NCBI GenBank assembly: GCA_029532415.1
Contig: JAQOTA010000064.1
Location: 744,001-808,000 of the forward strand
DNA: 64,000 nucleotides
DNA from: Marasmius tenuissimus
Lineage: Eukaryota; Basidiomycota; Agaricomycetes; Agaricales; Marasmiaceae
Direction of reading: 5' to 3'
Shown here: piece after piece, positions 1 through 9,608 of the stretch
Numbering within the stretch: position 1 is the stretch's first letter
Layout: the number at the start of each line of letters is the position of its first letter
Position numbers and translations under genes: made by a program
Notes under the pieces: model-generated
Told to the model about the DNA's origin: nothing
Databases searched by the model: none
What the model saw: only the letters and a program-made list of their open reading frames with translations

Positions 1-1484
1 TCGCATACACAACCTCACCACTCTTTGAATCTTCACAGATGAAGAGTCCAGCATCAGAAGTCAGGTGTTTGAAGCCCAGCACTTCCATGGACGGGCTGAG
101 GGTTCACCACCACTCAAGGGCAGCTTGCTTCAGTCCATATAATGCATGACACAGGTGTAGTACCTTACGTTCTTGGCCCTTGACTTTGAAGCCTTCAGGT
201 TGTTCCATGTAAATCTCCTCAACAAGATCGCCATAAAGAAAGGTGTTCTTGACATCAACAGAGGTGATGTACCAGTTCTTGAGAGCTGCGAGAGCAAGCA
301 TCATATGAACAGTCTCATAACAAACAACTGGCGAGAAGATCTCATCAAAGTCAACCCCTTCAACTTGAGAGAAACCTTTAGCAACAAGTCTTGCTTTCTC
401 TTTACATCGAAGACCCATCTATTTTTGATGGCTTTGCAACCTTTAGGCAAGTCACAGAGTTCAAAGACCTTGCGCTTATGAAGTGCCTCAAGTTCTTCAT
501 GGCAAGCATTCTTCCATTCCTTCTGTTGCTCAACAGGCAACTTTAGAATATCGCGGAGTGTCCACTCTCTGATGTTAGAGAAATCAGGAGTATTGGATGT
601 TGGAAGCAAATTGTGAACTGGAACGGCATTGTTCAGCAGGTAAATCACGAATCCTACTCCCCCCTTTTGGGTAAGTCTTTTGACTATGCTTTCTTCCTCA
701 TGCAACTCAGTGCTTCCACTGGGTTTTGGAGCAGGCAGAGGCAGAAGTGGACCAGGAATCCCCTTTTTACCACCTTTGCCTTTCCTAGATCGTGAAGAGC
801 TAGGATGGTCAACTGGATGCAGAGGTTCTTTATCCCCAGTGACATTTCTCCAAGTATTTTTGTTCTCTAAGTTGCGAACAATATCTGAGGGTTTATTTGG
901 GTTCTGCTTTTCACCAAATATATTACCAGGTTGCATTGTACCCTTCCGCTGCCCCGAAGACCAGCGTGAACCATCCGCTGCTGGTGCAGGCGGAGGAACA
1001 GTGGGTTTGCCTGGAGGCATTGCAGGACCAGATTGAGTGGCACATCCCCTGGCGCAGGGCCACCTGCAGGTTTGTCAACCTGAGGTTCTGATCTCTTAGA
1101 AGGTTTGGAGTGACGTCTGAGATCTGAAAACGAAGTATTGTCCCAATCGTCATCAGAGTCTTCAGAGTCTTCATCTTCCGAAGGAATGTTGGGATTTTCA
1201 CTCAAAGTAAATGGTTCACTACCAACAGGTGTGAAGCCATGAGTTTTGGCATTAGGACACTTAGTATACAGCATCTCATTGAATAGTGCAGTACTACCTT
1301 TGAATACAGAATCATTGCTTTGCATGAACAGGAAGCCTTTCATCCCTTCCTGGTGGCCAATGAAGGTCATTAACTTGTTACAAGGAGCAAGCTTATTCTT
1401 CCTACGATCTTCAGAAATGAAGACATAGGCTGCACAACCCATAACTCGGAGATGTGAAACATCGGGTGCTTTGCCGTAAAGCAC
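1..1484 (-). pseudogene. Copia-1 post-integrase linker and start of reverse transcriptase
   Basis: Fragments in three frames match Copia-2 residues from just after integrase to the RT fingers. They are MLYGKAPDVSHLRVMGCAAY (867-1484), a Ser/Pro-rich linker and REWTLRDILKLPVEQQKEW (301-1020), and KARLVAKGFSQVEGVDFDE with VDVKNTFLYGDLVEEIYMEQ (104-418). The RT palm motif would be just off the left edge. There are multiple frameshifts and a TGA after EWW near 104. Confidence 0.88.
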
Positions 1485-1496
1485 TTCGAACGGAGT

Positions 1497-2072
1497 TCAC
1501 CAGCTCAAATGTTGGACAGGAGTGCAATTGTAGAGATGAACGGCATGCACATGGCAAAATTCCCACCAGGACTGAGGCATGCAAGCTTCAAAGGGAAGAG
1601 CTTCAGCCTTCTCGTGAATAGTCCTGTTGAACCGTTCAGCACAACTGTTTTGTTGTGGTGTATACGGTATGCTTTGATCCCTCTGGATCCCATACTCTTT
1701 CAGTACTGCATTGAACTTATCTCCTTTGTACTCTCCCCCTTCATCAGACATCCAGGTCTTAACAACAGCATTGAACTGTGTTTTGACCATAGTAAGGAAG
1801 TCCCTCAAAGCGGGTACTGCTTTGTCTTTCGTCTTGAGCTTGGAGGTCCAAATGTAGGACATGCAGTCATCGAGAAAAGAGATGTAGTACTTGTACTGGT
1901 GATACGATTCAACCGGGTACAACTTCAGATCCAAATGTATGCGTTCAAATGGTTTAGAAGCTCTAGTAGTAGAGTTGGGGAATGATTTATCATGCATCTT
2001 GCCTTCAGCACAACCACAACACAAAGGTGTCTTTTTAGTAGGCATCTTAAGGTCAAGTGGGAAACCTTGCAT
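1497..2072 (-). pseudogene. Copia-1 integrase core
   Basis: This covers the CxxC half of the zinc finger (CCGCAEGK) and the rve core. The second catalytic aspartate is present here (WMSDEGGEYKG) and the glutamate lies in CAERFNR, whereas Copia-2 has Asn in place of that Asp. The frame ends at a TGA after LSW, where Copia-2 reads CGA (Arg), so the stop is a C-to-T change. The fragment is open for 191 codons. Confidence 0.9.
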
Positions 2073-2089
2073 ATGTTTTCAAGCTTTGT

Positions 2090-2905
2090 TCAAGGCTTTA
2101 TCCGATGGATGCCCAAAGTGTCTGTGCGCAATATATCGTAGTCAACGTTGTAAATGACTGACTTAGCCATTAAAACCTCAGCAGATGCTTTCCGCAAGTG
2201 TACCCAATAAATGGTTTGACCAGGCATATGAGGATAGGAAACAAGCGACTGTCGTCGCTGTGATGAGTAGAAGGATAACTTCTTCACGTTTCCACAAATA
2301 GATAGACCATCTTGAAGGAACTCTTCCATGGATAGCAAACATATATCCAATTGCGGTATGTAATAGACAGGATAGAGACACAATACATGCTCAGTAAGTT
2401 TCCCCTCATGTCCTTCAATGTTATGCTTAATGAAGACAGTGCCTTTACCCTTGATCTGTATAGGGTTGCCCTTATTCGCAGTATTTACAATAGGACCATC
2501 AAGCGATTCATATTCAGCAAAATCATTTATGTCATTCGTGAAATGAGAGGAGGCACCAGAATCAAGGAGCCAACCCTGTGTGTTGTTCACACTTTTCTTT
2601 CCCTTACATTGAGTACACCCCACAAAGTGGGAACTGATTGCATGACAATATTGTACAAGTGATTCCAGATCACTACTACCACTGCACGAACTACTGATAC
2701 CAACTAATTGGGAGCAGTGCTGTAGGTTTGCATAAGTTTGGGAAAGCAGGTCAAAATATGGAACTTGCCTGTCATTGTGGAAAGATCCAAGAGAAACATC
2801 ATCCGGGATGTCCTCTACTCCTGCAGCTTTGGCAATATCGTTGTCAACATTATTTCTGAATAGAGAAGTCATGTCATCTATACTGTCATCAGATCCCCAG
2901 TCCAT
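2090..2905 (-). pseudogene. Copia-1 protease region
   Basis: This frame of about 271 residues contains the retropepsin-like motif WLLDSGASSHFTND, the copia-type protease catalytic Asp-Ser-Gly. It is followed by the conserved stretch leading to the integrase zinc finger. The frame is lost near the integrase N-terminus (about 2100), where the histidines of the HHCC finger would be expected. It is homologous to Copia-2 at about 16027-16830. Confidence 0.88.
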
Positions 2906-3001
2906 CTCTACATCTTCATCAGGATCAGCGCTACGAGAACACTTAGAAGAAGTGGAAGAAGGATGTCCGGCTCCTTCATCTTCCGAATTGTCCTCCAGAA
3001 C

Positions 3002-4357
3002 TCACTTGGACGAGGACACATGAGGCTGTGTGATACAGTCCTGGAGTGAACAGTTGGTGGCAGACGTGTCAATCTGTTCGAACTGTTCAAGATGCCGCGC
3101 CATCTTAGGGACACCAAGTCTGTCAGCAAGTGAACGTGCTTCACGTACATCATCAAATACTGACTCAGAGGGCTTGAAACCGGTGAAGGACTGCATGGCA
3201 GCTGGGTTCTTCTTGACAGCGGGAGCAATGGTGCTGTCACAAGACCTATCCCAGTGGCCAGTGAAGTGTGCTGGGGGCGGTGATCCCCTAGCACGGCTAG
3301 GAGGGGTGCTGGCAATCTCGGCGTGCAAGGAGGTTGACTGCGTTCAACGCAATATGTTCCCTGTGGTAAGTAATTGAGGAGTAAGGACGGACAGGAGGAG
3401 GGGAAGCAGCAACAGATGCGTAGGACGCAAGATGGGAGTGACCATGAGACCGATTGTTACCGCTGTTGTTACTGCCGGCGTTGCCGGAACCCTGGTGCTG
3501 TTGATACCACTGCAGGTACCACACTCCTGCTTCTTCTTCTTCTTACCCTTGTTCTGGTTTGAAGATTGGTGTTGCTGTGGTGAGCGAGTGTTGGTCTGCT
3601 GCTGGTACCCACGCTGCTGACATTGCTGCTGCTGACCAAACAATGGTTCACAGTTACCAGCACGCTTGACTGCAGAGAGGCAGTTGGCAAGCTGAGGGTT
3701 CTGACGTTTATACTTGACCATGATGGCATCATGGACTTTTGCAATGGTAATGGGGTCATCCTCAGGATCCCTAACATAGTCATGAAGGGATTTAGATGAG
3801 GCGGCATCCCATTGAGGAGGAATAGCAGCAATGAGCAAGAGGGACTTGATCAACTCGGGAAGAACCACTCCTACCTCGGAGAGTCGTTCAATGTAGGACT
3901 TGAACTTGGTGATGCCGGCTTGGAGATGAGAGGTGGTAAGTCTGAAAGAGACAAGTTTAACAAAGTCACTATAGATGGCAGACAAAGTAGGCCCGCCATA
4001 TGTATTGTTCAGCCATTCCCAAGCCTTTTGGGTGTTCATGTCCTTGATTGGATTGAAGACTTCATTGGTGGTGGTGATCTGAATGATCTCCATGAGCTGG
4101 AGATCTTCCTTGTCCCAGGCAAGACTTTCCTTTTGCCATGCAGCATGCTCCTCAGAAGTAACAGTGTCATGGACAATAGGAGTAACCCCATTGGGGCTAG
4201 TAATGCAGCCAAGAGGCATGGAGGGACGTGGTTCCTTGCCAGTGAGATGACCATAGAGACCCTGGGTCTTGGTAACTGCTTCTATCTCGCCAACGTAAAC
4301 TTGTTTGAAGTTGGTGCTGTTGAAGCGACCAGAGAAGTATTTCTTAATGTCGAACAT
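3002..4357 (-). pseudogene. Copia-1 gag (frameshifted)
   Basis: Starts with MFDIKKYFSGRF, matching the Copia-2 start MFDVKKFFSGRF. It then follows the same gag domain (a segment ending in LTTSHLQAGITKFK, then IPPQWDAASSK and a Gln/Asn-rich stretch). The first frame is lost near 3535; the homologous protein continues in other frames at 3297-3524 (SHGHSHLASYASV) and 3002-3328 (HFTGHWDRSCDST, FTGFKPSESVFDDV). At the position where Copia-2 has its first premature stop, this copy still has a tyrosine codon (SYIERL). It is non-functional as it stands. Confidence 0.88.
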
Positions 4358-4655
4358 GATAGTAAGAGGTTAGGTATGGTGTTGGATCTAGAAAGGACAG
4401 CATTAGCATGCGTCTAATCAACACAGGGAGCAACCATAAAGGGCGCTATGCTCAACGAGGAGAATTGGATCCTTGAGACCTGATGTCATCGAAGGACGTA
4501 CATCAATGCCATAGATCGATTACTCAATAAAGGGGTCAATGGCAACATGCAGGTCTAGCCTAGCTAGCCGATGACAGCAGCCTAGGGGGGCTCGTCGCTG
4601 ACAGCAGCCATCAAGGCGCTCGTCATTGTAGTCGGGCTAACCACGGCCCATAACC

Positions 4656-4981
4656 TGATGAACTGGCATGACACCTAGCGCAGAGGACTACAACATGGCT
4701 ACACTACTTACCAGAGAGGAGTTTAGAGAGATAGAGGCGAGATGTAGAAGCTCAAGCACACTGTAGATTCAGGTAGAGAACTACAAGCTTATATACATGA
4801 AGATACAATAAAACTACCATATAAGGAGGACTGTGGACAATAGAAATTGTACATATGAGCATAGTGAACAATAGACAAATGGAACAATAGCAAATGCATT
4901 GTCCCGCATAATACAATGGCGGGAAGAGTGAACCGGGACTTCAGATATACTGGGATCTAATAATAGTCCATGGATTCAACA
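4656..4981 (-). repeat. 5' LTR of Copia-1
   Basis: The 326-base block begins TG and ends CA on the plus strand, and its reverse complement aligns along its length with the 310-base LTRs of Copia-2. The minus-strand reading starts TGTTGAATCC and ends TTCATCA. It is 16 bases longer than the Copia-2 LTR and clearly diverged, so this insertion belongs to an older or different sublineage. Next to it (4645-4655) is the same GGTTATGGGC string, in reverse complement, that follows the Copia-2 left LTR. Confidence 0.9.
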
Positions 4982-6319
4982 TTCCCACGTTGCTTTTCTG
5001 CACACCACCACAATGACAACAATCCAAATGAAGATTTATTCTCTGTCTCTTTTCGAAAAAGATTCGGCGTCTGGAAATCTGGAGACTTGAGCAGGGCTTT
5101 ACAGTCGGACGGATAACGACACATTGGACACGTTGGATTCAAACACGGCAAGGCTTTTGAAGACCAGATAAATGTGCACTGTGTCGATAATAGGTGCGTG
5201 CCTCACCTATCTTAATCTTTCCATGCTAATCAATGTGTTCGTGTGGGCTGAAGTGACCGATGGTATCATCAATCACGGTACTTCCTTTGACTACAATGAA
5301 CCACTCTCAAGCAATACTTCAAAGTTCAAGCCAGTCCAGCCGACTAAAGTTATGGTGCACACAAAAATCCCCGTATAACCGGCGGCCACGAATAGCAGCA
5401 CAGGTGCTCCAATTCACAACTTAACCCTTCCCATTTCGCTGCAGTGTTCATGACGCCTACAAAACATCCGCCGACTTTCCCGCCCACTCCAAACCTGGCG
5501 CTACTCCGTTCCCATCACACACCGATGCCATCCTAGAAGGAGACCTCGGTAGGCAGCGTTGCAAAGTTAGCCTCCTTAGATCTGATCCTCGCATAGGCAA
5601 GGAGGAGCTGAAGAAATTCGAAGGCATTTGATGGAACCTTTGGCCTGAATAGAGACGTTGCGAACGAGACAGATGGTCGGAGGACGGGGGAATACGCTGT
5701 CCTGATAGGGCCCAGTACAACTATGGCATGGTCCGCCGGCGGTGAAGGGGTCGTATAGCCCTATTAGTCCCTCAATAAATCCGCGCCATGACAAGTACGT
5801 CTATTCTGCTGATGGAAAGATTCAGCTTTGCTGATCTAAGATTGTAACATTTTTTATCATCTCATAATGACACGTATATCTATGCTCTCTGGCACGTTCG
5901 GTGGGAGTGGCGATATCAATATCGTCGGCATCTATTCCTCAATTTGACCAGCGTTGGGACCAGAGGTAGTTCAATTTGTGGAAGAGTACAGAGTACTGGG
6001 CCGCCTTGGGTCTATACTATACCAATCCACTCGATCTTACAATAAACAAGTTGCTTGGTGGTGAATATTCGTCGAATTAACCGGATCACATAGTAGCGGG
6101 GCAACTTCACATTTACTCTGACTCTTCATCATGCTCGTCGTGTCGTGTCGCTAGAGGCTCCACCAATTGGTTGTACGTTTACCGATCATCTTAACTCTAT
6201 GACTTTGATGAAGCTACCAGGTGGGCACACCTCACTTGTGAAGTGCGGATAAGGGCACGATACTTTCGGCGGTCGAGAGAGGAGTTCGGACATCCTTGTG
6301 GCAGTATGGGATGGCTAGG
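4982..6319. other. Unassigned spacer between Copia-1 and the A1 upstream block
   Basis: I see no convincing gene here. Frames are short (under 90 codons) and mutually antisense, and no splice-linked series with a recognisable protein emerged. From about 6320 the sequence becomes alignable with 52192 onwards, which marks the start of the repeated A-family upstream block. Confidence 0.5.
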
Positions 6320-8230
6320 CCAAGGGGAGGGAAATATGGATCCTATGCTGAGGGCGTTGGCAAGGAGTACTAGCGTGTTGGATATGGGTGAATGGGCCTG
6401 GTAGATACCGAACAAAACTGATGATGAGCCAAGGATTAGGCAATGTATGTCAAGCCACGACTACCTCCATCTATCGCCTTTTCTTATGTGAATTGAGACA
6501 ATCACGGCTTGCTCTGCGCCGTCTGATACTTACAAAAAGGAACAATCTTTGGACTCTCCAGATCTCGGACGCTCTTGCTTCAAGACTCTCTCTACAGTTG
6601 CTTTCAGAACGAAAAGTTCTGTACAGCACAGAAGTGTCGGCGTTTGGTAGGGAGGTAAAGTGGCTATGAAATTATTCGTATGCTCGATCTGGTTTAAGGT
6701 ACTAATTAATGTTATCACTGCTGCCCAACCATGCTTTTACAGCCGAAATTAGCAAGGTAAAAGGCTTCGTAAAACATTTCATTTTGCGGCCAAATTCACT
6801 GGCGTCAAAAAGATATTTTCGAGCGCGCAAAAACACACGAAATACACGAGGCAAAAAGAAGACTTTTGCGAGCGTAAAACTGTCCCGGATAAATCTCGGA
6901 AGCGTTTTTACGAGCGTAAAAAGGCGAAAATCCAGAAAAACGTCACGTTTTTCGCTCGAAAAAAAGTAACCTTTTTCTTGACTGTTTTGCGCGCTAATAA
7001 AAATTGGCTTTGACGCCCGTGAATTTGGTCGCAAATCCACATCTTTCACGAAGCCTTTTACCCCAATAATTGCGGGCGTAAAAACCTGGTTGGCCAGCAG
7101 TGTATAGCGCCACAATCAGGGCGTGTTTCGCTGCCTTCAGTCAGATGGCCGATCATAAACATCTTTTGTGCCCGTTGACATTTCTCGAAATGAAACGGCG
7201 TCTCCCGAGTCCCTTGACGAGCCATCTTGTAAGGTCTCTTTACGTCTGCAAAGTCACATTTCTTTCCAGCGCCGCTGGCGTTTCGGTAGAAATGGGACTT
7301 TCTCACGGGAGCTCCTCCCCACTCCCAGTGTTTAAAACTTCAGAAACTATTACTTTGGATCATCATTCGTGGAGAGAATCGGTGCGTTTGTCTCTTCTTC
7401 ATAATACTAACCCCGTGCATCTACCATAATTCACACTTTGAGCGTATGCTTACAAGTTAGAAGACGTGTATTGAGGTGATAATATCGGCGATCCTGCATT
7501 GCCTCGTTGAAAAATGTAGCATCAACGATCAGCGACCAACAACGTTTGCTACGCATTCTTTCATTCTGACCGATCCTTTGGGCGGTTCTGCTCTAACATC
7601 ACATCCTCTATGTGAGTAATTAGTTGCCCGTCGTTGTATCCGACTTCTCACATTTCACTCTTTCAGTAGAATGTTTGAGTCTTCGCTCGGAACCTCAATC
7701 AACACAGGACGTTGAATAAGCGCTTGAGCATGGGATTTAATACGCAATAATCACCTCCCACACATTGAAACGTTTCACTACATATCGCACTTTTATTGGG
7801 GCCTGATCAAGGAATTGGCGGTTGACCAGAACATGGGGGTGAGGGCGGAAGGCACGAGTTTTAATCTATCAAACCTTTGATTGACAGGACTGATCGTTTT
7901 GTCCAACGTGTTTGCTGTGCAATGGGAAAAACATCAGAGGGAAATCTCGCATTTGTGCTTACTGCTCAGAACCTCTCTGGTATGTGTTTCGCGCAGGAGC
8001 AAGGCAAGGCACTCCTCACCGGATGTTTTTTTAGCAAGGCTCGGCGATTTGTCAATCTCTTATTCGCCAGTCCGACCAGCATTCGTTGGGAAGAAGTGTC
8101 TGATTGTGGATCAAGGTTCATAGGCACTATCAAACAGAACCACACGTAAACAACGAGGCTGATGAATTGACCGTCACATATACGGACGACGCTGTGGGCT
8201 TCCCTCTCACCTTACCTCGCTCACCCGACT
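6320..8230 (+). repeat. Diverged A-family upstream block in front of A1
   Basis: Segments align with the blocks before A2, A4, A5 and A6. Around 6340-6550 it matches 52195-52410 (GTTGGATATGGGTG and following). Around 7165-7370 it matches 52558-52740 and 8530-8700 (a motif near GAAATGGGACTTTCTC). Around 7110-7130 it matches 62850-62870 (GCCACAATCAG). It is interrupted by the fold-back element at 6716-7102. No open reading frame is conserved among the copies, so it probably holds promoter and 5' untranslated sequence co-duplicated with the gene. Confidence 0.7.
6716..7102. mobile_element. Fold-back inverted-repeat element (MITE-like)
   Basis: The left end CACTGCTG... and right end ...CAGCAGTG are inverted copies. 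The inverted similarity runs about 95 bases inward with scattered mismatches (shared inner string GGTAAAAGGCTTCGT). Both sides are flanked by TAT (6713-6715 and 7103-7105), an apparent 3-base target duplication. Paralogous upstream blocks at 41550-41580 and 62830-62860 run across this position without the element. It has no transposase and its interior is short and A/T-rich. The class is uncertain: a 3-base TAT duplication would suit PIF/Harbinger, and a TA-based reading would suit Tc1/mariner. Confidence 0.85.
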
Positions 8231-8529
8231 ATGACAACCAGCTTTTTCTCAGGTGCCAAAGATACGAGCATCGGTCACAATAGTGTGCTCCAACATGTCG
8301 AAGGAGATCTTCATCAGAAATACATAAGTTGCCCAACCTGCCAAGAAGAAGAGGAGAGTCGAGTCATGGTATGCATTGAACTTCCTGATTGATGGATTGG
8401 CTTGGAAAACTTGTTATTCAGCCGAAACAAAAGCGGTATAGGGAAATTTATGAGGGTGATGTCTTTCTTCGAGAGCTGACTTGGTCGCAAGAGATGAAAG
8501 TGGCGATCAGAGAGCCCCGGGTAGAAAGC
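8231..8529 (+). pseudogene. A1: truncated 5' fragment of an A-family gene
   Basis: Exon 1 (8231-8368, 46 codons, starting MTTSFFSGAKDTSIGHNS) and the first 36 codons of exon 2 (from 8422, PKQKRYREIYEGDVFLREL) match A2 and A5. The intron is GTATGC...TTCAG. Similarity stops abruptly after 8529 (the REPRVES codons). The next bases are the start of the A2 upstream block, so the copy is cut off by a rearrangement rather than by decay. The remaining 12 or so exons are absent. Confidence 0.85.
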
Positions 8530-9608
8530 GATGACTTTTCTTGAAATGAAATGGAGTCTCCCTTGATGGGCCATTTCGTGAGTCTCTTTACGCGTGTAAA
8601 GTCACGTTTATTTCAGCGGTGCTGATATTTCAGTGGAAATGGGACTTTCTCTCGGAACTTCCTCCCAATTCCCAGTGTTTCTTGCCAAACCGAATCTCAG
8701 AAACTAATACTTCGTCTCGTAACCTAGTAGAGGGCTAAGTTGGTTTGTTTATTTCTCGATTACAATGCTAGTGCCCTGTTTATCTACCATAATTCGTGCT
8801 TCGAACGGATGCTCAGAAAACGCGTATCGGGATGGTGATATCGGCGATGCTGTTGAACAGTGGAGCATCAACGATCATCGTAATGCGCCCGAGAGCTATG
8901 ATCAGAATATAAAAGGGTTTACCCCGCATACTTCCGTTCTGATCGATTCCTTGAGCAGCAATGCTGCTTTGATATCACGTTCATTGTGAGTAGTCAGTTG
9001 CCCGTCGTGGTATTCGACTTCTCACTCTTTCAGTGTAATGTCTGAGTCTTCGCTCGAAAATTCAACCGACACAGAACATTGAATGAGCGCTCGTTCACGG
9101 GACTTAATGCGCAATAATCACTTTGCATGCATTGAATCCTTCCACTACATATCACGCTTCTATTAGGGCCTGATCAAGGAACGGGCGGCTGACCGGAACA
9201 TAGGTACGAGGGTAAGGCATGTGTTCCGACTCGTCAAACCTTCGATTGACAGACTGATGGTTTCGTTCATCGTGTTCGCCGCGCGACAGGAAAACAACAG
9301 AGGGAACTCTCACATTTGTGTCTACTGTTCAGAACCTCTCCAGTATGTGTATTGCGCGGGGATAAGGTAAGGTAATTCTCGCCGGGCGGTCCTTGTAGCA
9401 TAAATCGGCGATTGATCAATCTCTCATTCGCCAGTCCGACCAATGATCTTTCAAAAGAAGTATCTGGTTCGTGAATCAAGGTTCATGGGCGCTATCAAGC
9501 AGGACCACGCATAGGCAACGAGGCTGAGAAGCGCACAGTCACATATACAGACGGCGTTGTGAACTGCCCTCTTACTTGCTTTCCCTTTCCTACCTCTCTC
9601 ACTCGACT
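8530..9608 (+). repeat. A-family upstream block in front of A2
   Basis: About 1.08 kb that aligns nearly base for base with 52568-53645 in front of A5, with only scattered substitutions. It ends at the ATG of exon 1. It holds no conserved long ORF; a 74-codon frame is open in both near-identical copies but not in the diverged upstream blocks. It is a candidate promoter region of the A family. Confidence 0.8.

Larger units (their letters stand above)
1..4981 (-). mobile_element. Copia-1: decayed Ty1/copia LTR retrotransposon, 3' part outside the window
   Basis: Reading the minus strand from 4981 down gives an LTR, a primer-binding-like site, gag, an aspartic protease with DSGAS, integrase and the start of reverse transcriptase, the Pseudoviridae/copia order. 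It is a relative of Copia-2 at 13891-20251; its left-edge sequence matches Copia-2 near 18930. The coding frame is broken by several frameshifts and stops, so it is a relic. The outer bases after the LTR are TTCCC (4982-4986); the matching target duplication would lie off the left edge. Where they overlap it helps date Copia-2 lesions, because it keeps the intact codon at each site where Copia-2 is damaged. Confidence 0.93.

Noticed and set aside
6702..7115. 138-codon minus-strand frame and 87-codon plus-strand frame at the same place
   Set aside because: Both are mirror readings of the inverted arms of the fold-back element and not genes.
8765..8989. 74-codon ORF in the A2 upstream block, also at 52800-53024
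   Set aside because: Open in two nearly identical copies only. The diverged blocks at about 7440-7620 and 41930-42060 have shifts and stops, so coding is not supported.
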